Below are positions 9,894 to 18,790 of a stretch of DNA of 64,000 nt, piece by piece. Numbering within the stretch: position 1 is the first letter of the stretch; every line of letters begins with the position of its first letter. Location of the stretch: the NCBI RefSeq assembly GCF_000817775.3, contig NZ_JTHE03000005.1:1-64000 (forward strand). Direction: 5' to 3'. This DNA comes from Lyngbya confervoides BDU141951. GTDB lineage: Bacteria; Cyanobacteriota; Cyanobacteriia; Thermosynechococcales; Thermosynechococcaceae. The position numbers and the translations under genes are program-made. Below the pieces are notes generated by a model. The model worked only from the letters and a program-made list of their open reading frames with translations. It ran no database searches and was not told the DNA's origin.

Positions 9894-9936
9894 GATGGAG
9901 TCTGCGCCTTGATGGGTCGCGTCTAGACGGCTGGGA

Positions 9937-11007
9937 TTAGGAGGCTAACTTACGCTTACCGTGAACCGGAAATGGCCTGATGCCGCCGAGGAGCTTTTTG
10001 TAGGCCAGCAGGTAGCCGTCAACCATGCTTTGAATCGAGAATTGATCTAACACGTACTGGCGACAAGCAGTCCGGTCCAAGTTGACGGCCTGGGGGAGCA
10101 CCGCAATTATGTCCGCGATGGAGGGGCAGGCAAATCCAGAGACTCCGTTTTGAATGACTTCTGGAACTGACCCAAGCTGCGTGCCCAGGACAGGGGTCCC
10201 TGTACACATTGACTCAATCATCACCAACCCAAACGGCTCGGGCCAGGTAATCGGAAATAGGGTCAATGCTGCATTAGCCAACAGCTGCACCTTCTGTGCA
10301 TGGGTTACCTCCCCCAGGTATTCAATTTGCTCACCGTCGATGAGCGGCTGAATCTGCTCGTGAAAAAACCTCTGGTCCACCGCATCCACTTTGCCTGCCA
10401 TTTTGAGTTTCCAGCCAGTTTTGTGGGCAATCTCAATGGCATTTTGGGGGCCTTTTTCAGGAGATAGACGGCCAAGGAAAGCGAGATAGGGCTCAGGACT
10501 GGACTGGGCTTGAAAGGGATAGTTGTGGGGATCAATGCCATTGTAGACCGTGGCCAGATAGTTAATATCTAGACCGGGCAGACGCTGGGCATTGCTAATT
10601 GAGATGTAGGGCTGCTTGCCGTAGGCGCTAAATAGCTTCTGATTATCCTGGGTAAATCGACCGTGAAGCGTGTGAAGCACTGGGGTGTGACAAAGTTCTG
10701 CCAGGGGGAGTGCGCCATAGCCATTATGGAAGTGGATTAAATCAAACTCGTCGGCGCGATCAAAAACGCGCTGCATTTGCAGCATGTCATAAATGCCGTG
10801 CTCCTTGACCTGGGGATCCAACCGCAGAGCTTGGGGGACCACCGAGTCCAGGGTTGCTAAGGTTTCGGAGTCACCCGATGCAAATAGCGTGACTTCATGA
10901 CCCCGTCGCGTCAACTCATCACAAAGATAGCTCACGACCAATTCAATTCCGCCATAGCCGGGCGGGGGCACTCGTTCCCACAGGGGGGAAACTTGGGCAA
11001 TACGCAT
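9937..11007 (-). CDS. GT4-family glycosyltransferase
   Basis: A 356-residue GT-B retaining glycosyltransferase. The N-terminal domain has the glycine-rich acceptor loop (PPPGYGGIELVVS, residues about 15-27). The C-terminal nucleotide-sugar domain starts at FLGRLSPEKG and contains the EX7E motif in EPFGLVMIE. Such enzymes add sugars to lipids, polysaccharide or small acceptors; donor and acceptor cannot be read here. The gene is single, convergent with chlN, and has 358 bp of non-coding DNA upstream. Confidence 0.92.
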   Translation of the reverse strand: MRIAQVSPLWERVPPPGYGGIELVVSYLCDELTRRGHEVTLFASGDSETLATLDSVVPQALRLDPQVKEHGIYDMLQMQRVFDRADEFDLIHFHNGYGALPLAELCHTPVLHTLHGRFTQDNQKLFSAYGKQPYISISNAQRLPGLDINYLATVYNGIDPHNYPFQAQSSPEPYLAFLGRLSPEKGPQNAIEIAHKTGWKLKMAGKVDAVDQRFFHEQIQPLIDGEQIEYLGEVTHAQKVQLLANAALTLFPITWPEPFGLVMIESMCTGTPVLGTQLGSVPEVIQNGVSGFACPSIADIIAVLPQAVNLDRTACRQYVLDQFSIQSMVDGYLLAYKKLLGGIRPFPVHGKRKLAS

Positions 11008-11365
11008 CTGTTTAACTCCAATGGCTGATATTCTCTAAATATTGGGGGAATCTAACCGAAGGTCTGTCTATTTTCTGGTCCTTTTCCCCAGATTACCCTA
11101 AGTTAGTTTTTCATACTGATTGCATGCCTAACTGAGTGCAGGTCTCAGGGCGTGGGCTAAGGTTTTGTTCCGCTCACCCCTGTGGTAGGCTACGAGCCAC
11201 ACCCGAATGCGTCGGCCCTCTGGCATCAAGACTAGTATAAATACTTATTGGTTCCCGTTAAGTTGGCTACCATTCTGGGGAAGTTGTCTAGAATGGGCAG
11301 CACAGATCAGGCGCGGGGCTTAGCAAATTTAGGGTTTGCCTCAATGGGGTCCAGGCAGGGGTTGA
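11008..11365. other. Intergenic region between divergent genes
   Basis: Space between the glycosyltransferase and the DUF3038 gene, holding both promoters. A hairpin CCATTCT/AGAATGG (11270-11276 and 11290-11296, 13-nt loop) lies 70 bp before the DUF3038 start. I see no small gene or RNA here. Confidence 0.5.
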
Positions 11366-12013
11366 ATGAAAAACGACGCTTCTGAGGAGTTTTTAATCCA
11401 GACGGGAGCACCTGTGCTGCATGCTGGCCAGCTCAATAATATCAAAACCCGCATTGACCTCGTTTTGCTGGCCCTAGAAGCGATCGCAGGAATTGGGTCC
11501 GATGCCATGTTGGCGGCGGCTCGGGAGTTGGGGGTGGATGCGATGGTGAGCGATCGCGTCTCTCTGTGGCGGTTGCGCCAGTCTAACCCGATCCGGAAAG
11601 GCAGCGGTGGCCGTAAAAAGCTAGATGTGGAAGAAGCGCGATCCCTGGTGCTGGTCATCTGCTATCTGGCCCGAGCCCATCAAGCAACCATTCGGCAGGC
11701 CGTGCAGCAGCTAGAGAGAGCCACCCAGGCCCAAAAGCCGCCCCATCATCATCCCATTCTGGGAGATTTTCTCGATCGCTTTACCAACAGCTATCAAGAT
11801 CGCATGGAGGCAGCGGCGCTGTCCTCTGAGCAATTAACCCCCCTGGCCTTCAAGCTGTTGATTGACCTGCTCTTTTATGGAGGGAGGCAGGGGGTTCAGC
11901 GCCTGTGGTTAGCGCTTTTAGAGGGGGCTGCCGGGGGAACGTCTGCTGGTGCATCTGCAGCGTCTACAAAAGTGAAACGTCCCGCTCCAGACGGGGATGA
12001 ATCGGTAGGATAG
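11366..12013 (+). CDS. DUF3038 domain protein
   Basis: A 215-residue, mostly helical, soluble protein of the cyanobacterial DUF3038 family. It has a helix-rich N-terminal part (LNNIKTRIDLVLLALEAI), a basic patch (SNPIRKGSGGRKKLDVEEAR) and a C-terminal helical block before a low-complexity tail. Function is unknown. The next gene (DUF4335-like) starts 22 bp later; in my knowledge of cyanobacterial genomes the two families are commonly neighbours, which suggests they act together. Confidence 0.8.
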   Translation: MKNDASEEFLIQTGAPVLHAGQLNNIKTRIDLVLLALEAIAGIGSDAMLAAARELGVDAMVSDRVSLWRLRQSNPIRKGSGGRKKLDVEEARSLVLVICYLARAHQATIRQAVQQLERATQAQKPPHHHPILGDFLDRFTNSYQDRMEAAALSSEQLTPLAFKLLIDLLFYGGRQGVQRLWLALLEGAAGGTSAGASAASTKVKRPAPDGDESVG

Positions 12014-12035
12014 GGTCAAATGGCCCTAGGATTCT

Positions 12036-13535
12036 ATGATTAGACTATCGCCAGCTAAAACTGAGCGCTTTACCAATCCCCATTGGTCCTTGGCGATCGC
12101 TGTGCATTCCAGTCCTCTATCACGGTGGTGGGGTCAGGAATTGGGGCAAATCGAGTCGTTTAGCCTGGCATTATTGGCCCAGGATGAATCCTCGGCCGAA
12201 CTGCCTGGGGAAACTGCAGCGATCGGATCCGTTGAAGACCGTCTGATCGAGATCCAGGGAGATCCCGATCAGCTAGAAGCCCTGGGCCTGATTGCAGAGG
12301 CCTATGTTCAGCAGCTGCTTGCTCCCCCTGTTCAGGACCTATCCAACGATGTAGGCTCTGAACATCTCAGTCAGGGGGCTTCCTTGCTCCAGATGCCGCC
12401 CCGAACCACGGCGGATCTGCCTCCTGCCTTGAAACTATCGCCCTTTCAACTTCCGCGTTTAGAGGCAACATCGTGGCTCAGGCATCGGCTGTATCTGGGG
12501 GATTTAGGATCAACTCCGTCGCAATCCAGCATTGTTTTAACGACCCTACAGCTCTATGACCTGGCTGAGATTTTACAGCTAGCCTCCCAAACCTTAACTG
12601 GACTGCCGGTGCGGCGAACATTGCGTCTCCTGCCCGACACGGCGTTGGTGTGGACCAGGACGGCTGCCATGGTTGCGATTGCTTTGGGGTTGACGGGGGG
12701 CATGGCCTGGTGGATCGGTGGCACTTCGGTGCTGCAAACGGCAGAGGAGGGGCGCGATCCTAGCGCCCAAGAGGTGGATCAGGGAACCCAACCTGTGCCT
12801 GGAAGCCCTCCACGTCAGTCCGTCTCCCCCTCTTCGCCCTTGGTGGCAACATCCCCAGCCGCCGATCCATCCCAGGGCAACCGCGACTCTCCGTCCTCCT
12901 CGGCATCCAAATCCTCGGAATCTCCGATCTCGGCAGCACCACCAGCTAATCCCGCTCGGCCCTCGGCCTCGGCACAACCCACACAGGCACAACCTCACCA
13001 ATTCTCTCCAGCGCCCTCTAGGGGCGCTGATCCCCCGCCCCAGGCTGGAGTGACGGCTTCAGCGAATTCTCAACCCACTGCCCCCATCTCAAAATCACGG
13101 CGGCCCTCCCAGACCTCCGAGGCTGATTCCCCAGGGTCCCCGCCACAGTCTCTGCCCACAGCCCCTACCGCTGATTTTTCAGTCTCTGCAGTCCCGCCGT
13201 CGTCGAAATCGACAGTGGACCGGGCCAGTGAATCGGCACGCCTGTCGCGGGCGGATCCTCAGCCCCAGTCAGTGGTAAGCGAGATTCAAAAATATTTCCA
13301 AGCCCGCTGGCAGAGCCAAGATACAATTCAGGAGACCCTGAGCTTTACGCTTACCCTCAATGCTGACGGGACGCTGCAAGGGATTCGCCCGCTCAATAGT
13401 GCTGGAGAGCGCTACCAACCCCAAGCGCCTTTGCCGAAGTCTGGGGAGGCAATGGTGTCCTCGTCCTTATCCGGTCCAGTCCAGGTCACGGTTAACCTGT
13501 ACCCTGATGGCAGCGTGAATGCTGTCCAACCTTAA
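12036..13535 (+). CDS. DUF4335-like membrane protein with long Pro/Ser-rich linker
   Basis: A 499-residue protein. Residues 1-200 are a globular part with the segment LTTLQLYDLAEILQ that I associate with DUF4335. One membrane span follows at about residues 206-228. Residues about 235-410 are disordered and rich in Pro, Ser, Ala and Gln. The last 85 residues form a small domain with two DGT/DGS repeats (LNADGTLQGI, LYPDGSVNAV) recalling TonB-C-like ends. It is co-transcribed with DUF3038 upstream and dusA downstream (5-bp gap). The N-terminus matches the family poorly, so the DUF name is moderate confidence. Confidence 0.68.
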   Translation: MIRLSPAKTERFTNPHWSLAIAVHSSPLSRWWGQELGQIESFSLALLAQDESSAELPGETAAIGSVEDRLIEIQGDPDQLEALGLIAEAYVQQLLAPPVQDLSNDVGSEHLSQGASLLQMPPRTTADLPPALKLSPFQLPRLEATSWLRHRLYLGDLGSTPSQSSIVLTTLQLYDLAEILQLASQTLTGLPVRRTLRLLPDTALVWTRTAAMVAIALGLTGGMAWWIGGTSVLQTAEEGRDPSAQEVDQGTQPVPGSPPRQSVSPSSPLVATSPAADPSQGNRDSPSSSASKSSESPISAAPPANPARPSASAQPTQAQPHQFSPAPSRGADPPPQAGVTASANSQPTAPISKSRRPSQTSEADSPGSPPQSLPTAPTADFSVSAVPPSSKSTVDRASESARLSRADPQPQSVVSEIQKYFQARWQSQDTIQETLSFTLTLNADGTLQGIRPLNSAGERYQPQAPLPKSGEAMVSSSLSGPVQVTVNLYPDGSVNAVQP

Positions 13536-13540
13536 TTGCC

Positions 13541-14533
13541 ATGTCTTCTCTTTCTGTTAGGTTGCGTCCGGCACCTCTGAGCATTGCCCCCATGATGGAC
13601 CGCACCGATCGCCACTGTCGCTACTTTCTGCGACAGATCACCCGCCATACCTGGCTGTACACCGAGATGATCCCAAGCTCCGCCCTTCGTTACGGCGATC
13701 GCTCCCATTTACTGGACTATTCCCCCGAGGAACATCCTCTGGTGCTGCAGGTGGGCGGGGATGATCCCCAGGAACTGGCCCTTTGCGCGCAGCTGGCGGC
13801 CCATTGGGGGTATGACGAAATCAATCTGAATGTGGGCTGTCCTAGCGCCCGCGTACAAAGCGGCAACTTTGGGGCCTGCCTGATGGCCTATCCGGAAACG
13901 GTTGCTCGCTGCGTCGAGGCAATGGGTAAGGTTGCAGCGATTCCAGTGACCGTGAAGCACCGGATTGGCATTGACGATCGCGATCGCTACGAAGACATGG
14001 CGCACTTCGTGCAGACGGTGGCCGAAGCTGGCTGCCAGCGCTTCATTGTCCACGCCCGAAAAGCCTGGCTCCAGGGCCTAAGCCCCAAGGATAATCGCAC
14101 AATTCCACCGCTGCGCTACCAGGATGTGTACCGTCTCAAACAGGCGTTCCCCCAGCTCACCATTGAAATTAACGGGGGCTTTAGCCAACCGGATCACATT
14201 CAAGCGCAGCTCTCCCACGTAGATGGGGTAATGGTGGGGCGAGCGGCCTACGATCACCCCTACCTGCTGGCCACGGCAGATGGGCAGTATTACCACGATC
14301 CGCAGCCTGTGCCCTCGCGCCATGGGGTTGCCCAAGCCATGCTGCCCTATATCGAAACCTGGGTGAGGCGGGGCTTAAAGCTGAGCCGCATCACCCGTCA
14401 CATGCTGCAACTGTTTAACGGGCAGCCCGGTAGTCGCCTTTGGAAACGCCAGCTAACCGAGCAATCCTCTCGACCGGGGGCAGGACCAGAAGTGATTACT
14501 CAGGCCCTAGCGCAGATTCCGGAATCCCCTTAG
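13541..14533 (+). CDS. dusA: tRNA-dihydrouridine synthase A
   Basis: A 330-residue FMN TIM-barrel enzyme that reduces uridines in the tRNA D-loop with NADPH. The N-terminal flavin motif APMMDRTDRHCR is at residues 16-27, the catalytic cysteine lies in FGACLM, and the DusA-type segment NVGCPSARVQSG precedes it. KHRIGIDD and INGGF are further family markers. It is the third gene of a tight DUF3038-DUF4335-dusA row, with its ATG 5 bp after the previous stop. Confidence 0.96.
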   Translation: MSSLSVRLRPAPLSIAPMMDRTDRHCRYFLRQITRHTWLYTEMIPSSALRYGDRSHLLDYSPEEHPLVLQVGGDDPQELALCAQLAAHWGYDEINLNVGCPSARVQSGNFGACLMAYPETVARCVEAMGKVAAIPVTVKHRIGIDDRDRYEDMAHFVQTVAEAGCQRFIVHARKAWLQGLSPKDNRTIPPLRYQDVYRLKQAFPQLTIEINGGFSQPDHIQAQLSHVDGVMVGRAAYDHPYLLATADGQYYHDPQPVPSRHGVAQAMLPYIETWVRRGLKLSRITRHMLQLFNGQPGSRLWKRQLTEQSSRPGAGPEVITQALAQIPESP

Positions 14534-14556
14534 CTAGAGATTCTCTCCCTGCGGAC

Positions 14557-14988
14557 CTAGACAGCAGCCGGCTGTCGGGGCTGAAAAATTTGCTGACGAC
14601 CCAGATCCAAGGTGGTCATGTTGCTCTGCCAGTCGGGATGAGCGGTCATCAGCAGGGATTCCAAGGCTTCAGCATCCAATAAGTGCCATACCGGCGCTCC
14701 TTGGAGATTGCTGGCTAGCCCATAGCAGTTGTCGGAGACGCAATGGATATCAAGCCATGACTCCAGCCCCACCGGAATTCTTAAGGCTTCACCTGGGGCT
14801 AAGGACCGCACCTGGCCCAGGGTCAGTTTTAGCTCCGCCGTCGAAACCCGTAAACCAGGAATCACATCTAGGGTTTGGCGATCGCCATTGACCTGAATGT
14901 GATACTGCCGAAGCGGATCAATACCCCGTAGCCAGGGAGACTCATCATCCAAACGATACCGAGGAGCCAAGGAAAATGCTGAAGCCAT
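14557..14988 (-). CDS. Hypothetical protein (143 aa), unrecognised
   Basis: A soluble, acidic protein of 143 residues with no signal peptide or membrane span. It has several hydrophobic strand-like segments (YHIQVNGDRQTLDVI, GLRVSTAELKLTLGQV, LRIPVGLESWLDIHCV). I recognise no motif. ATG 14988 is preferred to the TTG at 14997. It is convergent with dusA and lies 110 bp downstream of ubiD on the same strand as ubiD, but ubiD is transcribed away from it. Confidence 0.65.
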   Translation of the reverse strand: MASAFSLAPRYRLDDESPWLRGIDPLRQYHIQVNGDRQTLDVIPGLRVSTAELKLTLGQVRSLAPGEALRIPVGLESWLDIHCVSDNCYGLASNLQGAPVWHLLDAEALESLLMTAHPDWQSNMTTLDLGRQQIFQPRQPAAV

Positions 14989-15098
14989 CGCGATCAAAAA
15001 TTGTTCATAACCATTTCTAAAGCTTCAGGAATTTTTCCGAAAACCTCCAAGGTTAAGCAAAGAAAGTTAATAAAACCGGAGAGTTTTGTAAAGTTTTG

Positions 15099-16610
15099 CT
15101 ACACGTCATATCCAAAGAGATTGGGATCGATGCCCTCCTGGGGCCTGTGCAAATCGGCGAGTCCGTACTCGGCCCAACGCTGCTGCACTTGCTGGGCCAT
15201 CGCGGGGTCAGACTCTAGCGGCTTGCCCCAGTCATGGTCGGTTTCTGGAGGGATTTTCGTGGTGGCATCAATCCCCATCCGTCCACCTAGGCCAATTTTT
15301 TCACTGGCAAAGTCGAGGGTGTCAAAGGGTGTCTCCGGCAAGATAAACACATCCCGCACGGGGTCAACCTTAGAGGAAATAGCCCAGACCACCTGTCGAG
15401 GATCTCGAATATTAATGGCCTTATCGACCACAATCACAAACTTTGTATAGGTGAATTGGGGGAGAGCACTCCAGAAGGCCAGGGCCGCCCGGCGAGCCTG
15501 GCCGGGGTAGGCTTTATCAATTGAAATGATGGCCGCCTTGTAGCTCAGAGCCTCCATGGGCAAGAAGAAATCGACAATTTCTGAAACCTGCTGGCGCAAA
15601 ATTGGGGTGTAGATACGGTTAAGCGCGATCGCCATCATCGCCTCCTCCTTAGGGGGGCGACCGCTAAAGGTCGTCAGATAGACGGGATTCTTGCGGTGGG
15701 TCATGCAGTGGAAGCGCACCAACGGAGAATCCTCAACCCCCCCGTAGTAGCCCATGTGATCGCCAAAGGGGCCATCGGGCAGCACCTCACCGGGCGTGAT
15801 GGTTCCTTCCAGCACAAACTCCGCATCGGCGGGCACCTCCAGATCCAGGGTCTTGCACCGGGTGAGCGCCACCCCTGACCCACCGTAAAGACCTGCAAAG
15901 AGCCATTCGGACAGATCCACCGGAATGGGGGTGGCTGCCGCCATGATGATCAGGGGATCCACGCCGAGCGCGACGGCCACCTCCAGCTTTTTCCCCTGCT
16001 CGGCCGCTTTACGCAGGTGGCGGGCCCCCCCCCGCACCGACAGCCAATGCACCGTCATGGTGGTGTGAGACTGGAGCTGGAGTCGATAAACTCCCACGTT
16101 GGGGGTGCCGGTTTCACAATCCTTCGTAATGACCAGCCCCAGGGTAATGATTTTGCCGGCGTCTTGGGGGTAGGGACGAATCATGGGAATTCGATGTAAA
16201 TTCAAGTCCGCTTCCCGGACCATCACCTGCTGGCAGGCAGGCAGAAAGGCTTTTCCGGGCTTGGCCTTGACCACATCAAAGAGGATTTTCCCAAAGTCCA
16301 CCGCTTGGGAGATCTTTTTAGGAGGCTTGGGCTGTTGAAGCTGTGCTAGTTTTTCGCCCAGACGCTCTAGATCCTGGGGCTGATCCATGTTCATGGCCCA
16401 GCAAATGCGTTCCACCGTACCCATCAAGTTAACCGCCACCGGATAGTCGCAGCCTTTGACGTTTTCAAATAACAACCCAGGCCCCCCCCAACTCAGGAGC
16501 CGGTTGGCAATTTCGGCAATTTCTAAATCTGGATCCACGGGCGCCGAAATTCGCCGTAGTTGTCCCCTATCTTCCAGGAGAGCAATAAATCCGCGCAGGT
16601 CTCTGGCCAT
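15099..16610 (-). CDS. ubiD: UbiD-family decarboxylase
   Basis: A 503-residue prenylated-FMN-dependent decarboxylase. In cyanobacteria the family member is taken to decarboxylate the polyprenyl-4-hydroxybenzoate intermediate of plastoquinone synthesis. The family N-terminus (DLRGFIALLEDRGQLRRI), the GPGLLFENVKG segment, the GVYRLQ and DGPFGDHMGYYGG motifs and the C-terminal D(A)TTKIPPE segment are all present at usual spacing. No ubiX-type flavin prenyltransferase is in the window, so the cofactor must come from elsewhere. Confidence 0.93.
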   Translation of the reverse strand: MARDLRGFIALLEDRGQLRRISAPVDPDLEIAEIANRLLSWGGPGLLFENVKGCDYPVAVNLMGTVERICWAMNMDQPQDLERLGEKLAQLQQPKPPKKISQAVDFGKILFDVVKAKPGKAFLPACQQVMVREADLNLHRIPMIRPYPQDAGKIITLGLVITKDCETGTPNVGVYRLQLQSHTTMTVHWLSVRGGARHLRKAAEQGKKLEVAVALGVDPLIIMAAATPIPVDLSEWLFAGLYGGSGVALTRCKTLDLEVPADAEFVLEGTITPGEVLPDGPFGDHMGYYGGVEDSPLVRFHCMTHRKNPVYLTTFSGRPPKEEAMMAIALNRIYTPILRQQVSEIVDFFLPMEALSYKAAIISIDKAYPGQARRAALAFWSALPQFTYTKFVIVVDKAINIRDPRQVVWAISSKVDPVRDVFILPETPFDTLDFASEKIGLGGRMGIDATTKIPPETDHDWGKPLESDPAMAQQVQQRWAEYGLADLHRPQEGIDPNLFGYDV

Positions 16611-16898
16611 GACTGTTGGAGTTTTTAGATGGGAAAGTCACTGTCTATTATGGAGGACTGCGCCAGATTGGGGGGCAAGCGCCCCTCTCCGGGTGAGGCG
16701 TGTGTCCCCCTAGCCCAGGTGTAATAGATGGAAAACGCTGGACACGATTGTGAATATCTATGTCCAAAGAGAGAATCTTTTGTTAAGATTTACAAAGAAC
16801 GCTCTGGGGCCGCCCACAAATTTTTCTTCAGGGAATGCTAAAACAAGGGCAGCCTGTGCCGCACAGGGCTCTGTCGTCCGATTAGAAAGGAGTTCGTC

Positions 16899-17033
16899 AT
16901 GATTGAACCGTTGATTGTTGCCACCCTTGGCTTTTGGTGCGGGGCCTGTGTTTTGGGATGTTTTCTGTTTATGGCAGATGGACTGCCCAAATCACCCGCA
17001 GCCTCGAAGCAATCTTCCACCTCTAAGATCTAG
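16899..17033 (+). CDS. Membrane miniprotein (44 aa), unrecognised
   Basis: A 44-residue frame with ATG 16899 and a good ribosome-binding site (AAAGGAG, 16886-16892). Residues 4-26 form one membrane helix with three cysteines (IVATLGFWCGACVLGCFLFM); the tail is a Ser/Lys-rich hydrophilic segment. It is similar in size and layout to the small subunits of thylakoid complexes, but I cannot match it to PetG, PetM, PetN, PsbM, PsaM or NdhP/Q. It lies alone between ubiD (divergent) and the CPBP protease (convergent). Confidence 0.65.
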   Translation: MIEPLIVATLGFWCGACVLGCFLFMADGLPKSPAASKQSSTSKI

Positions 17034-17048
17034 GCTGATTTTTTAGGG

Positions 17049-18581
17049 TTAGGCGGAACCGTTTCCGAGAAACAGAAGAGACAGTAAAGAAGCACCATTC
17101 CAAAGGCTGTGCAGCAAAATGGACGCAGCCAGATTTCGAGACTGAATATAAATCGTACCCAGCACAGTGCCCAGCACCAGAAGTGGGAGAAAATCTGCAA
17201 CGTTCAGGTGAGCGATCGCGAAAAGTGCTGCGCTGAGGCCCACCGCACCCCAGGCAGGAAAAAATCGGCTGAGGGAGGTGAGGACGAAGCCGCGAAATAC
17301 CATCTCCTCAAAGGCCGGTGCCAGGACAGACACCATTCCCAGCAACACAAGCCAGGTCCAGCCATCGTTACTTTGTAAAATAATTTCTAACAGTGGATTG
17401 CCACCGCCCTGGTCGCTGAGCAGTTGACGGTTGATCAGGGAAATGAGTAGCACTAGGGGAAGAGCCGCAAAATATCCCCCCACGCCCCACAGGATCCATC
17501 GCCCCTGCACAGTCAGCGGTAGCCACTGGAAGAAGGAGCCAATGTAGGGACGGGTTGCGTAGATAATGATGCCTAGTCCCACCAGCATCAGGCCACTGTA
17601 GTTGGCCAGAGCCAGGAGCGCTTGACCGCGTGCCGTAGCCGTCGTGGCCAAACCAGCCAAGGCCTGAATCCCCACGGGAACGGCAAGACTCACTGCGAAA
17701 AAGGCAAAGAACCAAATCAGCATGGTGGTCCATACGGTATCTAGGTCCCAGGGAACCGCCACGCCAAGGGCAGAGGTCTCCGCCTGGGCCTGGTTGGGGG
17801 AGTCGGCGGGGGAAGGATCCCCTTGGAATTTGCGGCGGTATTGTTGCAGGCTCCAGCCCACCAGCAAAGCTAGGCCTAGGAGGCTGCCAAGGGCGGGCGT
17901 CCCCACCACGAGTCCCAGCCGCCACAGGGCCGCTTCGCCCCGAGTCTGGCGATCGCGCTGCAGGGCTGCCAAGGCCTCAGGCTGATCAGTCTGCTCAAAC
18001 AGTTGCTGCAGGGTTTGATCTCGAAACCAGCCGGACAGGGCCTGGCGCAGCAGCGGTTCTGCCGCTGCGGACAGGGAACTGGGCGATTGCCAAGTTTGTT
18101 CAAGGCTCTCCACCAGAGCCAGATTTTGGCGGTGAACTTCGGAGGTGTAGGGCGCATCTCGCACGGTCTGCCAAGCCTGGCGCGCCGCGATCTGGTCGTG
18201 GCGCACTGCGGCCAGGATGCCCAGGCGAATCGAGAGTCGATCCAGCAGATCTTGCGATCGCAGGCCGGGGGGATCGGTCGGAGTCTGGCGAGGATCCGCC
18301 TCCGCCGCTTCGCTCGGTAGACTTTTTTGGATAGAGTCACGCACCATTTGATATTGCTTATAGGCCTGCTGCAGCGGGTCCTTGCCTAAAAGCTGAATTT
18401 TCAGCTCAACCTGATCCGATGATGGCGGGTGCCAGGCTGTTGCCTCTAAGACCAGGTCCGTTTGATATAGGCTCAACTGGCCCTGGGTTTGGGGCTGTTT
18501 CCAACTCCCGTAAAGTGCCGCCCCAATCAAAAACGTCACCCAAAGACTCAAGAAGAATAGCCCAACGCGCTTAGCGGTCAT
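17049..18581 (-). CDS. CPBP-family intramembrane protease with large N-terminal domain
   Basis: About 510 residues. The C-terminal half is the CPBP (CAAX protease and bacteriocin-processing) membrane domain with motif 1 EEMVFRGF (Glu-Glu and Arg catalytic), motif 2 FAIAHL and motif 3 LHSLWNG, in about seven membrane spans. Before it lie one N-terminal span (residues about 7-25), about 170 residues of helical, Gln-rich sequence, and another span. Substrates in cyanobacteria are unknown. ATG 18581 directly follows a GTG at 18584; either could be used. Confidence 0.9.
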   Translation of the reverse strand: MTAKRVGLFFLSLWVTFLIGAALYGSWKQPQTQGQLSLYQTDLVLEATAWHPPSSDQVELKIQLLGKDPLQQAYKQYQMVRDSIQKSLPSEAAEADPRQTPTDPPGLRSQDLLDRLSIRLGILAAVRHDQIAARQAWQTVRDAPYTSEVHRQNLALVESLEQTWQSPSSLSAAAEPLLRQALSGWFRDQTLQQLFEQTDQPEALAALQRDRQTRGEAALWRLGLVVGTPALGSLLGLALLVGWSLQQYRRKFQGDPSPADSPNQAQAETSALGVAVPWDLDTVWTTMLIWFFAFFAVSLAVPVGIQALAGLATTATARGQALLALANYSGLMLVGLGIIIYATRPYIGSFFQWLPLTVQGRWILWGVGGYFAALPLVLLISLINRQLLSDQGGGNPLLEIILQSNDGWTWLVLLGMVSVLAPAFEEMVFRGFVLTSLSRFFPAWGAVGLSAALFAIAHLNVADFLPLLVLGTVLGTIYIQSRNLAASILLHSLWNGASLLSLLFLGNGSA

Positions 18582-18790
18582 CACTGGTTTGGGACTCCTG
18601 TTCTGTCCATATCACTAGTCAAAATAAACCACCCCTCACTCTAACCTGAGATGAGCCTGGGGTAATGAATCTGGAGGATTGATCGGGAAGCACTTGACCT
18701 GCCCATCGCCTTCTGTCAACTTTAAGAAAGTTCTGCATCAGCAGAGAAAGATAAACGTAAAGTCAATGACACATTGCGGAGGATAGTCCC

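Noticed and set aside
12594-13001. Frames opposite and in a second plus frame of the DUF4335-like linker
   Set aside because: They come from the GC-rich, Pro/Ser-coding low-complexity region and are expected by composition.
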